Shown in pieces: positions 11,439 through 21,900 of a DNA stretch of 48,530 nucleotides. The notes beneath the pieces were generated by a model. That model worked only from the letters and a program-made list of their open reading frames with translations, was not told the origin of the DNA and did no database searches. Position 1 is the stretch's first letter. Each line of letters begins with the position of its first letter. The DNA is from Zygnema cylindricum (Eukaryota; Streptophyta; Zygnematophyceae; Zygnematales; Zygnemataceae), in the NCBI GenBank assembly GCA_037447655.1, contig JBBHKE010000375.1, positions 1-48,530 on the forward strand. Direction: 5' to 3'. Made by a program: the position numbers and the translations under genes.

Positions 11439-11940
11439 CACCGCGAATCGTAATTAGAGTAAATTACTCTAATTCGGTCGCTCGAAATTTTGACTCTATC
11501 ACATCAAATAGAGTAAATGATTCTAATTTTTTCATTATGCTATTTAAGGTAAGGTTTAATTAGCGTTTTTAATTCTAATATAGGTTCTTTTTTAAATAGT
11601 GTGGAGTACGGATGACGTCCGACCGTGCAAAATTGTACTTTTATAAGTAAAAAAGTACAAATAATGATTTAAAACAGGCCATTATCATGTTAATGCGTTT
11701 TGACAAACCGCGTAGTGCAAACGTCATAGTGACGATAAACTGTACGTTTTTTCAGATTCTGTACGAATACCTTATTTACAGTAGAGGATATTAGCTTGCC
11801 AAATTAGAGTACACCGCATAAATTAGAGTAAATTCCTTTTTGAAACAGAACTATCACATAAATTAAAGTAAATTACTCTAATTATTTTTTTCTCTTTTTT
11901 TACTCTAATTTTTTCATTACTCTAATTACGATGCGCGGTG
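11439..11940. mobile_element. FAM-A copy 3, TA-flanked TIR element
   Basis: This intact 502-bp copy has the left end CACCGCGAATCGTAATTAG and the right end (read inward) CACCGCGCATCGTAATTAG. TA flanks both sides (11437-11438 and 11941-11942). It starts five bases after the end of FAM-A copy 2, so the two abutting ends form a near-perfect palindrome centred on CTG (11434-11436). It is the reference that shows where the insertions in copy 2 occurred. Non-coding. Confidence 0.85.
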
Positions 11941-11942
11941 TA

Positions 11943-12411
11943 GTGTGACAGTTTGATATTGTGACATGTGCTGATGATGAGTGTCTCCACTAAATAGTAC
12001 TTCCCATGCAATATATGTAATAATGTATTGACGAAACCATTATGTTAAGGGTGACACATGTAACGTTAAATTATGATTTTCTTTAAGCTTTCCTGATGAT
12101 GTATTAACCATTAAAGCCTACGGTACAGTAATGTACTATACCGTACAGAACAATTATTATGTACGGTTCTGTAGTCCTCTTGAATTGATGACGTATTTAA
12201 TGCGAACTGAAAGATGCCGAATGAAATTCTCGGCACGTCAGTACAGAATCTACTCGCTGTCAGCGTGACGCCATATCATCAGCCTGCGGAACTGAAGTCA
12301 GAACGAGTACATTTCCCTGATGGTGTGAGGGAAAGCTAAACTCAGTACAGCACACTGCTCATTTCCCTAAAGTTAACAACACGTCACAAGAGCCGAAAAA
12401 TGACTTTACCC
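11943..12411. other. Unassigned spacer
   Basis: AT-rich DNA with no gene seen. A short repeat AGAGCCGAAAA occurs at 12390 and again at 12414, just before FAM-B copy 3, and may mark the edge of an unidentified element. Confidence 0.4.
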
Positions 12412-12414
12412 TAA

Positions 12415-13082
12415 GAGCCGAAAAGGTAACATTCCATTAGGCGGTCCCAGTAAATGTACGGACAAGTCTAATGACAGCGTTTACTGGAAGTCCGCTCCAT
12501 TATGTCGGGCAAGTAACAAACCTTCCTCAATTATGATTGGCGCCACATAATTTAGAGTCCAGAATCTAAAAATCTTAAAAAAATCTACCAACCGAATATC
12601 TGTACGAAATATCTGTACGAAATATCTGTACGACCGCAGGTACTTATTCGGCCAGATTTTGATTTTGAAAATGGAAATCAAAATTTCGAAACGGAATTGC
12701 AAAAGGACGAGGCAAACTTTGAATGTCGGTGGATGTCAAACGGAGCGTGCGAGGATAATTTCAACCTGACGTGCATTCAGCGTGGCAGGCGGCACATGGC
12801 CTGTACGACAATGAATGGCAATCACCCAGTGGGCCCCACCTCTCCTCGCGAGGAGAGTTGGGGCCCACTGGATGATGTGCGCGATTGCTTCGCGGATCTC
12901 AAAAAGTAAAAAATCCAACGGTCAAGAATTACGCCTACATCATTGGAGCTTCCCGACAGTTTTCAATTAGCGATGTTTCGTTTGAAAAAAAATAAAATGG
13001 TACGTCAAAATGGTAGGGCACTGTACGAAAACGTATGGCGTCCAGTAACGAACCCCACTTTTCGTCTAATGGGATGTTACCC
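12415..13082 (+). mobile_element. FAM-B copy 3, PIF/Harbinger-like MITE
   Basis: The right end CTAATGGGATGTTACCC abuts TAA at 13083-13085. The left end GGTAACATTCCATTAGG lies ten bases inside a TAA at 12412-12414, so the exact left boundary is uncertain. About 668 bp long and non-coding. Landmarks shared with copies 2 and 5 include CAGATTTTGATTTTGAAAATGG, the GGCACATGGC segment and CGATTGCTTCGCGGATCT next to the hairpin. Copy 4 follows immediately after the shared TAA. Confidence 0.8.
12826..12871. repeat. FAM-B copy 3 internal hairpin
   Basis: A 46-nt near-perfect palindrome. The outer arms CCAGTGGGCCCCA and TGGGGCCCACTGG pair without mismatch. One C-T mismatch follows, then CTCTCCTCGCGAGGAGAG, itself a perfect 18-nt palindrome. 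It occupies the same slot as in the other copies but the outer arms are a different sequence. Confidence 0.9.
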
Positions 13083-13085
13083 TAA

Positions 13086-13789
13086 GAGCGTTGTTCCATT
13101 AGGGGGTCTCAGTAAACGTCAAAAAATCGTTTACTGGAGCCATCGTTCCATTGTGTCGGGTCAGTATCCGACATTTTATTTGCGTGGCAAAATTTGATTT
13201 GTCCACGTAATAGATGAATGCGATTCTGTAAATCTTAAAAGAATCTTTGACAGCAAAATGTGACCACATATTTGTACCAGTGAAGGTAAAAGTTGACTCG
13301 TAAGACGTATTGAATAAAATCTGTACGGGCGGACGAAACTTAAGATATGTAAAAGCGTACGAAAATGTCAAAATGGTTAGCGGATGGCAACAGGGTGAAA
13401 TAATATCCTCCGTCAAAGATTTTATTGCGGCTTCCGGTGGCCTCGCATCCTCCCTGGCGCAGAAGGCACATATCATTTTCGACGTGTACCCACCTGGTCG
13501 CGCGGTCGTCGTGGATATTTGTTCACTTTTCCACGAGGCACGATGCTATACGTTCAGGCGCTAAGAATTGACCTACTCCGGGTCACTTCTTGCGAACTGA
13601 AAGTGTCAGACGATGGCGTATCCGATTCTGAATCCAACGGTCCACGTTTTCGCCCATAAACGTGGAGAGTCAAATCAATCATACAGTAGGCTTGTTTTTC
13701 TGACATTTTTATTTTTTTGGTACGGCACTGTACGAAACGGTACGACTTTCAGTAAACAACGACATTTTTTCCCTAATGGAACCTCACCC
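13086..13789 (+). mobile_element. FAM-B copy 4, PIF/Harbinger-like MITE
   Basis: This 704-bp copy has ends GAGCGTTGTTCCATTAGGG and (read inward) GGGTGAGGTTCCATTAGGG. TAA flanks it at 13083-13085 (shared with copy 3) and 13790-13792. It is more diverged internally, but GAATCCAACGGTCC at 13628 anchors it to the others. The open frames at 13099-13564 have no recognisable motif and lie inside the element on both strands, so I treat them as chance. Confidence 0.8.
13555..13600. repeat. FAM-B copy 4 internal hairpin
   Basis: The arms AAGAATTGACC (13563-13573) and GGTCACTTCTT (13581-13591) pair at 10 of 11 positions across a 7-nt loop. With one bulge the stem extends through CGC/GCG and CAG/CTG. 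It is weaker than in copies 2, 3 and 5 but lies in the same slot upstream of the conserved ATCCAACGGTC anchor, with yet another sequence. Confidence 0.65.
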
Positions 13790-13877
13790 TAATCATGGCG
13801 TTTTTTGTACGAATTTCGGCGTTTTACAATTTTCGACCCATGAGCACGCGTCAAATTCTCACCCGAACAACGAATAA

Positions 13878-14110
13878 GGGTGAAGTTGCATTAGGGCAAA
13901 ATCGAAAAATGAGGCAGATTATCCGACGGCCGTACTTTTTTGTACAGTGCCGTACCATTTTTTTTTAACTTCCAATGTGAAATTTTAGGACGAGGGAGAG
14001 TACACGTCAAGAGGTCAAAATTGGGTAACCGAATCTGGCCGTACCCTTTTTTTTTTTTTTCGTTCTTGAATCAGCCGGCCGAATCCGGCCGGCCTCCAAA
14101 AATTTGCACC
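13878..14110 (-). mobile_element. FAM-B fragment (copy 6)
   Basis: An end GGGTGAAGTTGCATTAGGG directly follows TAA (13875-13877). The first ~100 bp resemble the corresponding end of copies 1 and 2 (poly-T after GTGCCGTACC). No second end is found within the next 700 bp, so the copy is truncated or too diverged to trace. A GC-rich hairpin lies at 14074-14093. Confidence 0.6.
14074..14093. repeat. FAM-B copy 6 hairpin
   Basis: A perfect 8-bp stem, GCCGGCCG with CGGCCGGC, closes a 4-nt loop. It lies about 205 bp from the GGGTGA end, matching the distance in copies 1 and 2, again with an unrelated stem sequence. Confidence 0.7.
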
Positions 14111-15534
14111 AAAATTCGTTCCGGATTCGATGCAGGTACTGATTGGGTACCCGATTGTGACCTCCGTTACACGTTAAATTTGGGCTTATTTTGATGGAAG
14201 GATGAGTGAGAAAATTAGAAAAATACGAAATGGGGAAGCTATGGCGTAAAAGTTCTTGAATTAATGACGTCGACGTTCTCACAAGTGGGCATGACAACAC
14301 AAAAAACTAGAGTAGACGCCTACAATATCGCTACTTTTATAACCGTCACTTACGGCGTCTTCTTATCGTAAGTTTTGTAATCGCCTACAACCGTCATAAG
14401 TTTTACCCACAGATCAAACGTCATAATTCAAAACAACGATTTCATTTAGCTCTACAAAGTAATACATGGAATCTTCACTAGAAGACAAGTTACCAATTCA
14501 AAGTACCGATAAGTTTTCAAAACTAAATAAAAGATGTTGAAACTGATGTTGTTTCATTTGTTTTTCGGCGAAGCTGACATAATCAAAAAACAAAACAAAG
14601 TGCATATTCTAAAACAAAAGCGTTCTAATGTATATAATAAAGGCTATTGTATATTCGAAACAAAAATGTAGTGAAATATAATTAATTATACACAAAACAA
14701 ACATTTTCACAATCACATCAACATAAAATAAAACAAAAACAAATGTATCAGCTTTATGTTTCATGCCCACTCAATTCATAACCGCCCTCGAAGGGCTTGT
14801 CTTTGATAAGGGAAAGTAATTTCAGCCATACATTGTTGCTAACAACACTATTGATAATATTGCTCTTAAAGGGGGTGTATTTTTCTACAACGTGAGGGTT
14901 CACATATTGTTCATCCTCGTCTAATGAATATTGTTTCGTTGGATGGTGCATATCAAAATTTTGTGACATTCTTTTGTCGAGCTTTCTCCTAGTGACATAA
15001 ATTTATCAAGCGGCCTGGCTTGTTGGTTCCCGCTCTTGATGTTCTTGGAACTAGATGTCAGTAGACACATTAAAGTGTCATCGATGATCTTGTTTCAATA
15101 GTGGTCGAGATAATTGTTTGGTTGAGAGTTACTTCAAATGAGCTTGTGCAAGGTTGTAGTTAAAAGTTTCTCAAGACAATGGACTTTGGGTGACCTCCCA
15201 CTTTTGTCCTTATAACCTTCACGCCCAACGTTAAGCTATTACTTTCAAGCAAATGCAAGAATCTATCTTCCTTGGATTTGTTACTTTTCCCGTTGATTGT
15301 AGACTTGTTTTAAAACTCATTAAGCACGCTGCGAAGTGCTTGGGAATTGTTAGGCTTGCTTCAATAGATTTTAAGTTTTCAATTTGGTTTTAAAAACCAT
15401 ATTATGTTGTTATGGTTTTTGTGCTTGTTGTTCCTTTCAATGTTTTTTGTTGTGTTACACTTGTTCATGTGTCACTTTCTTTCACAATGTTTTACCCTTA
15501 GTTTGCTTTTCCCTTTGGTCCAGTTTTTCTTTTT
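14111..15534. other. No recognised gene
   Basis: AT-rich sequence. The minus-strand open frame 14754-14969 (71 codons, charged, starting MSQNFDMHHP) is not recognised and its flanks carry stops in all frames. The adjacent minus-strand stretch 15000-15370 has fragments that look like broken coding sequence but match no family I know. Confidence 0.4.
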
Positions 15535-16010
15535 TTTGTTTTAATCTTCACATCTTGTTCGTATGTACTCATATATGTTCACGTTTTTGTAACAATGCCT
15601 TGCCATTGGAATGGACTAATAGCAGCACCAATTGCAACAAAGGACAAAAGATTAGCCCTTCATGAAAATTTTATAACATCAATCGAAAGACTTTCCGGAT
15701 CTTGTCTTTTCCTCCTTCACATCGCGAAAGCACTTGCCTCCTCGTAAACATGTACCTCACAATCTTGTCTTTTCCCCCTTCACGTCGCGACAACACCTGC
15801 TCCCTGTAAACATGTACCTCCGAATCCAGCCTGCGGCCATTGCCAACCGCACGCCCACGGGCAAAATCCTAGGTGCAACCTCCTTCTATAATCATTAATC
15901 TCCTTCTCCTTCCATTCCACGGCAAAAACCCTTTCCCCCCCAGTAACATTACACACATCTCAAACCCTAACGCCAAAAACACACACACACACACGCTCAC
16001 ATATGGGCTC
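15535..16010 (+). repeat. Direct repeat unit L5a
   Basis: About 450 bp that recur at 17290-17715 with roughly 85-90% identity by eye. It starts at a T-rich run before CTTCACATCTTG and ends in a CA microsatellite. It contains a 50-codon open frame from an ATG at about 15595 (starts MPCHWNGL, ends SS) whose start and stop are shared by both copies. Near 15965 is AAACCCTAAC, a telo-box-like motif. An extra ~70-bp internal duplication (CATGTACCTC...) occurs only in this copy. It may be the 5' region of a retroelement or a duplicated gene leader; I cannot decide. Confidence 0.7.
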
Positions 16011-16139
16011 CATTACCCACAGAATTTGCACATCCAAAAGAAGCTAATCTAGATAGTGCCGACTCAAAGTTGATATAAACCCAAATAAATGATCCCTTGA
16101 CAATCAGAAACCCAATACAACTTCACCACTATGAACAGA

Positions 16140-17283
16140 AATCATTATGTATGCTCAGTTCCACCATAGAATGCAAAACTTGAATATGAGTTCTGCACAA
16201 TATTCCAAACTTTGACTTTCCCACTAAATAAACGCCACCCTGGCACGCATAAACTCTGATCGACTACAACCCTGTTTAGCTTGGACTCCCCTGAGTCCGC
16301 AGCAAAAACAATCACTGAATTTGCTCACCCGAGCATTAAGTTATGGCTGGTCAAAAAATGACCTTTATAGTTACAACCTCTCTTAGAGAGAGGTACCTAA
16401 ATATCACAAAGTCTTGGTCTGCCTTCTCACGACTACCTTCTCACGACTACCTACTTCTTAACCATAATCCATTAGGAATACTTTATAGTACAAGAAGGTA
16501 CAATGGGCGATGTACTTATTGTACTGACATTGTATGACATGGTCTATAAGGTGACACCTGTCAAATCGGGAGCCATGGTTCCTCCTCCCATCTTCTCTGG
16601 TATTAAATAACGTGGCGCCACGTGGCACCGTGTCACGTCATCTTCGAATGCCGCCAAAAGCTCACTTCGTGTTGCGGCTACAATGCCGACTGTCAAATCA
16701 AAACATATTTTACACGATTCACATTCGCATACATGCATGAATTGTTCCTCTTCGTTTGTCTGGTGTTAATTAGCCGCTACATCAAGGTTTATAGACTTTT
16801 GAAACCCGATACGTTTATCTTTTCATTAACGCCTTATTGGATAAGGCATACCACTACAAATATTTCCATAGACCCTGGTTCAAATCTGGTCAAGAGTAGC
16901 TTTTGGTTATTTGTTAGTTTGTTAGAATTCTCTACTTGTACATTTGTAGATACCCATTGTACCCTACGTATTTCATTGTTGAATGTAAGCTATAGGCTAA
17001 AGCTAACGGCTTTTAGAGGATTGTAGGTACGAGGATCATATCTTGATTCCAGCAATCCCATTTTGGTACAAACTACAAATTAGCCTATCCTCTTTAGATA
17101 GCCATGGCTCCAGCTCTCTCCTTGGTCTTCAGTGACTGGAACAAGTATGGGGACCGGAGAGATTTGAGTGAGAAGTAGGCTGCCTTTGCTGACTTACTCC
17201 ATTTATTTTTCCAATACAGACCTAGAAAATAGCCTTTCTTGACTTACTCTTTTTATTTTTCCAATACAGACTTAGAAAATACA
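16140..17283. mobile_element. Relative of the solo LTR (diverged)
   Basis: This segment is collinear with the solo LTR at 8870-9924. Shared blocks include GCCACCCTGGCA, CCCCTGAGTC.GCAG/ATAGCAAAAA, GAGCA.TAAGTTATGG, CTCTCT.AGAGAGAGG and, at the far end, CAGACCTAGAAAAT. Near the end a 50-bp unit is duplicated in tandem (17183-17232 and 17233-17281). Exact termini and a target duplication are not evident, so boundaries are approximate. It lies between the two L5 repeats. Confidence 0.6.
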
Positions 17284-17289
17284 TGATTT

Positions 17290-17715
17290 TTTTTTTTTTT
17301 TTTTTACTCTTCACATCTTGCTCGTTTGTACTCATATATGTTCTCGTTTTTTTAACAATGCCTTGCCATTGGAATGGACTAACAGCAGTCGCAATTGCAG
17401 CAAATGACAAAAGATTAGTCCTTCCTGAAAGTTTTATAACATTAATTGAAAGACTTTCCAGATCTTGTCTTTTTCTCCTTCACTTTGCGACAGCACCTGC
17501 CTCCTCGTAAACAAGTACGTTCGGATCCGGCTTGCGGCCCTTGCCAACCGCACGCCCACGGGCAAAATCCTAGGTGCGACCTCCTTCCGTAATCATTATA
17601 CTCCTTCTCCTTCCATTCCACGGCAGAAACCCCTTTCCCCCCACTAACATTACACACACCTCAAACCCTTACGCCAAAAACACACACACACACACACGCT
17701 CACACACACACAACG
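17290..17715 (+). repeat. Direct repeat unit L5b
   Basis: Second copy of the 15535-16010 repeat, beginning after a T22 run. The 50-codon frame is conserved in length (ATG at 17358) but about 13 residues differ, mostly by amino-acid-changing substitutions, so it does not look selected as protein. It ends in CA repeats, and the telo-box-like motif is degraded to AAACCCTTAC. It leads directly into the pyrimidine-rich stretch and LINE downstream, so it may be part of the LINE's 5' region. Confidence 0.65.
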
Positions 17716-17739
17716 GTAAAAAAAAAAAAAAAACCAAAG

Positions 17740-18420
17740 CAATTCCCTTTCCCCCACTTTTCATTACCAATATCTTATCCCCCCCCCCCAACAACAATTC
17801 CTCCCCATTTCTTCCCCAAAGCAGATTTTTTCCGCATCATCTACCTCTCCACCCCCCCCCCCACCCTCGCGACATTGATTCTCTCCCCCTCTCCCTTCCA
17901 ACCAAACACTGATACTCACTCTTCCTCCCACCTCTCCCACTAGCCCCCCATCCCCTCCCTATTTTCCTCTCTAATATCAAATTTTTTACCCTCCCCCTCC
18001 CCCTCACCCACCCCTATTTTTTTGGATTTCCTCCGCCACTTCCACTTTACCAAACAACAACATGTCAATTATCCACCCAATTTTCTTTTGGAATCTACTT
18101 CTTTACCCTCCCCCCTTCTTACCCATTGGCCTTTTACCCCTCCCATACTCCCATAACACTATTTCAACCATATTTTCTTTCCCACGCTACCTTTTTTTTG
18201 GTCCATTCCTCCATATCCCCCCCTTTCTCTTCGTTGCATCTTTTCTCCCACCCTACCCATGGTTCCGTCTCACTACCATTTCTACCATCTATTTCCCATG
18301 GTTTCCTTTCCTCCTTCCGATTTCCCCCTTTCTCTTCCTCTTTTACGTCCCATGCTTCTCCATCACATTCAATGACCATGTTTGACCGTGCATCCTCGTT
18401 CACCTCCTCCACCTAAACCT
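17740..18420. other. Polypyrimidine tract on the plus strand
   Basis: About 680 bp in which the plus strand is overwhelmingly C and T, including C10 runs near 17782 and 17850. All open frames here are rich in Pro, Ser, Phe and Leu and are compositional by-products. It lies directly upstream of the LINE coding remnants and could be its 5' untranslated region. Such tracts can adopt triplex (H-DNA) structure (general knowledge). Confidence 0.7.
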
Positions 18421-19081
18421 CGCACACAAGCCTCAACACGGATAGAATATACCGTGTGGCATAAACATTTTGCGGCCGGTGCCGGTATTGCCTGATATAC
18501 AAAGAGTTGTCAACAATTTTTGGCCTTGACTGACCCTTCCTCTAAAACCATTTTTTCCACAACACTCCCGTGTGGATCTACGAGCAAAGATTGGTCATTT
18601 GTACGCGATTGAGACGTGCTCGGAGCTTATGATTTGGGGGCCCCTCGTTTGCGGTTATACACGCGGATTCCGATGGCTATTCGGATTATCGTATAAGACG
18701 CCCTACACCTTCATTTTTCCTGAATTTATTCAGATCCCGCGGATATTGGACCTTCGTACCTCGTTTCATTTTCTCACTCTGGGTTCTACTCTTACCTCGC
18801 CGTGGCGGTGGTAGCGGGGCGCGAGAAATTTTGGCTCGATGTCAACGATTCCCTTGAGGCGATAGGCGAGCCCTTCATGCCGAGCATGAGGATCGAGTTG
18901 CGAGTGCTTCTTTCACACCATTTTGTACATCTCGGACTTCGGATGTGCCATCCTTTGATCTTCGTGCGGTACATTTGGGCCGAGTTGGTGAGCTCTTTTG
19001 AGCAATTCGGGCCCTCTAGCCATTAAATCTTGCTGCTCGGGTCTGTTGCGACTGTTGAGATTCTTTGAGCTCTTCATCCAC

Positions 19082-19296
19082 CAGCTCCTACCCCTTAGTC
19101 CCCCTCTATTCACAACTTCAAGCCGACAAAGTGTTTTCTCTTGGATCGAGACTCTTTAATTAAAACCCTTAAGACTTCTCCATATCTTTCAGCTCCTACC
19201 GCTTAGTCCCTCTCTACTCACACCTTCAAGCCGACAAAGTGTTTTCTCTTGGATCAAGACTCTTAATAAAAGCCCTTACGACTTCTCCACATCTTT
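19082..19296 (+). repeat. Two-copy 108-bp tandem duplication in the LINE
   Basis: Units 19082-19189 and 19190-19296 both begin CAGCTCCTACC and contain CAAGCCGACAAAGTG and TTTTCTCTTGGATC. They differ by about ten substitutions and a one-base indel. The second unit runs into the first recognisable LINE protein block, so the duplication lies at or just before the reverse-transcriptase N-terminal extension. Confidence 0.9.
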
Positions 19297-21545
19297 CAGC
19301 AAGGGGTCCTTCGGGCACAGTTTATGAGTTATTTCGCGACGTTTTGCCTCCGAAATCTGGTGCTCGAGGCTTTGATATGTTTTTTCGAGTATGTTCCCTT
19401 ATTGCGGTTGACCCCTTTTCGTTTTTGCAATCTCTTTACAGCCTCCCGCCTCGTAGTTGTCACCAAACCTAATGGAAGAATCCGTCCTATTGGAGTGGGC
19501 GAGGAATTGTACTGATTGGTGGCCCGTGCAATCTGTATCCAGCTCCTTCCCGCTTTCCATGATTATTTCTCTTCTCATAAGTTCGGAGTGGCGACCCGGG
19601 GGGGTTGTGAGGCCGTGGTCCACGGGATCCAGGCTTTGTTAGATGCTTATCCAGATTGGTTTGTCCTCCAGGTGGATGTTTGTAATGCCTTTAATACACT
19701 GGATCCGAATGTTATTTTTTCAGAGCTTATGGCTGCACCTTCTCCAGTTTTCTAAATGTTTTCTTTTGTCAGAGCCTTTTATTCTTTGAGTAGTAGCTTC
19801 TCTTTCTCCATTGATGATGATTTGGTCTCACTTTCCTCCAACAATGGCACTCGTCAAGGCGATCCTCTAGGGGGCCCTTCGTTTGCCCTAGCCCATTTCC
19901 GCGCTCTTTGAGCTTCCGCGGTTGCTTACCTTTCTTGCCTCTTCCCTTCAGCTTCGGATGATAGAGACAGTATTGGTCCTTTGGACCAAGTCATATGGAT
20001 TGCTTGGCCGTACTCAATCTTTTGGGCTAGCCCTCTAAGTGTGTTGTTTGGTCACTACGTCCTATTCCACCTCCTTTCACTCCTTCGGTTTTCACACTCC
20101 TCCTTCCGACGACAATCGTGTGTTAGGTTTCCCGCTTGGTTCCGATCCATAAGTTATGAAATTACTCGATTATGCTCTTTAGACAAATTTGTCCCACTTG
20201 GATGACCTTTCTCACCTTTCTTATCCCAGGTGGCCTTTGCTTTTTCTGACACGACATTTTCCCCACCAACCCTCCTACCTTACTAGCACTTCCCCTCCCA
20301 CCCCATCTTTTGTGTCCTCAATTTTTGCTTTAAATGATCTCCTTTTGGATGTCCTCCACACTTTGTTGGGCCGTGGAGCTTTTGATCGCGAGTCTGGGCA
20401 TGCAGCTGGCAACCAATCCTCTCTTCTTGTCTTGGCTGGCCGTTTGGGTTTACTCTTGACGCCGCGTGTTGCTCCAGCTGTCTATTTGGGAAGTCAGTGC
20501 CTTGTTGCTTCCACTATTGTCTCTCATTTTTTGGCTGGGGACACTCTTATTCTTACAGTTGCGGTTCCCCGTGTTTTAGATGGTGAGCTCGCCTTCCAAC
20601 GGTCCCTTTTGGATGCATCAAGTTCTCTTAATCCGGCTCCTATCGAGACATGCCGATTTTTTCCACTCTTGTTACGACATCAATTGCGGATGTTCAGGAA
20701 TCCATTTCTGATCGGGTTGTCGCCACTATTAAATCCGAGTTTCTCGAGGCGCTTCTTTCCGATTCTTCGCGTGCACGCTTCTTGTTTTTTGGCAGACTTG
20801 GCTCTGGATCTTGGCTATTTGCTGTCCCTATCTTATCCACTTTTCCTTTCACCCTAGCTCAATTCATGACCGCCCTTAGGTTTCGGCTTGGCCTCCCTCC
20901 CACCTTTGCTTGGCTCAGTTGTTTGCTTGTGTGGCCACGTTCTCGAGCCCCACGGGGTCCATTTGCTTCGTTGCTCCCATGGGGACGAGTTGATTTAGGA
21001 GCACGACACGATACAAGACATCATTCCTACTATCGCTTCTGAGGGGGAATTTTCTGTTCGTCAAAAAGTCTCTCACATTATTCCTTCGTGTCGGATTGAC
21101 CTTGTATTACTTGATGATGTGCGTCGTACATTTGGTGACGTTTTTTGGCGAATCCTACCTCAACTACAGTTGTCAACCAAGCGGCTTGCCACGTGGAGTG
21201 GCCGCCCGTGACGCGGCTAAAATTAAAGAGCTTGGTTATGCCCGTTGCTATGATATGTATGGCTTCATTTTGATGGTGGTAGAGATATTTGGTTGTTTGG
21301 GTGTGGCTCTGGGCGAGTTTTTCCGTACTTGTAATTGATGCTTGTTCGAGAGGCATGAACTTAGGAGCCCTTCTATTTTAATGCTTACTTCTTTTTATCG
21401 TCAACGTTTTTCTGTGGCCCTACAATGGGTGCGGGCTTCTATATTATTTCGATCGTCTACTGCCGTTACCGATAGACGTCGTGTTTCAAAACTTCCTCCT
21501 CGTGCTCCTTCGAGATTCGAGGACTTACGTGGTTACTTTCCGTAG
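19240..21545 (+). pseudogene. LINE reverse transcriptase / RLE-like polyprotein remnant
   Basis: Blocks in family order across frames: SARGPSG N-terminal block (about 19300), VVVTKPNGRIRPIGVGEELY then an in-frame TGA (19513), LQVDVCNAFNTLDP (the LINE form of the first catalytic Asp region, about 19670), GTRQGDPLGGPSFALA (about 19843), then a connector. FTLAQFMTALRFRLGLP is near 20845. After a frameshift comes a CCHC knuckle, CLCG...H....C, at 20924-20980. Beyond it lie IDLVLLDDV and VEIFGCLGVALGEF, typical of the RLE domain and its C-terminal neighbour, ending VALQWVRASIL. I do not find the [FY]xDD box. There are multiple stops and at least three frameshifts. RLE-class LINEs nick the target and reverse-transcribe in place; this copy is dead. 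Confidence 0.85.
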
Positions 21546-21900
21546 ATTTTTAGTTATGTTGGGGTTTTTTTTTGTTACGTGTTAGTTTTTTCCTTTGATG
21601 TTTTGTTTGCGAGGTTTTGTTTTTTTTGGGTGTTTTCGATTTCCCTGCCATTCTTTCATATTTTCGTAGGTTTTTCATTGATTTTTTTTTGTGTTTATTC
21701 CCTCGTCGTGTGGTTTTTTCAGTTTTCTCAATGCTACTTTCTTTTGTTCCTTCGGACTCAGATGGTTTACCATCGCACTTTTTAATAAAGTCGGCCCCTC
21801 TTTAATTAAATGGATTGCTTTTCATATTTTTTTGGTTATGTTAAGGTTTGTAATTATAGTTTTTGTTTTTGGTTAGTTTCTTTCACATTGTTGATCCTTT

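Larger units (their letters stand above)
18570..21900 (+). mobile_element. Non-LTR retrotransposon (LINE), RLE class, decayed
   Basis: A degenerate LINE whose coding remnants run from at least 19240 to the stop at 21543-21545, followed by a T-rich 3' region to about 21900. The 5' limit is unknown: 18570-19080 holds unrecognised open frames and 17290-18420 may be its leader. A 107/108-bp tandem duplication occupies 19082-19296. No target duplication was identified. The protein is described separately. Confidence 0.75.

Noticed and set aside
15535-17715. LTR retrotransposon with L5a and L5b as LTRs
   Set aside because: No TG...CA ends, no target duplication, no primer-binding site, and the interior matches a different LTR family.
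18062-18416. 107- and 96-codon frames
   Set aside because: By-products of the polypyrimidine tract (Pro/Ser/Phe/Leu-rich).
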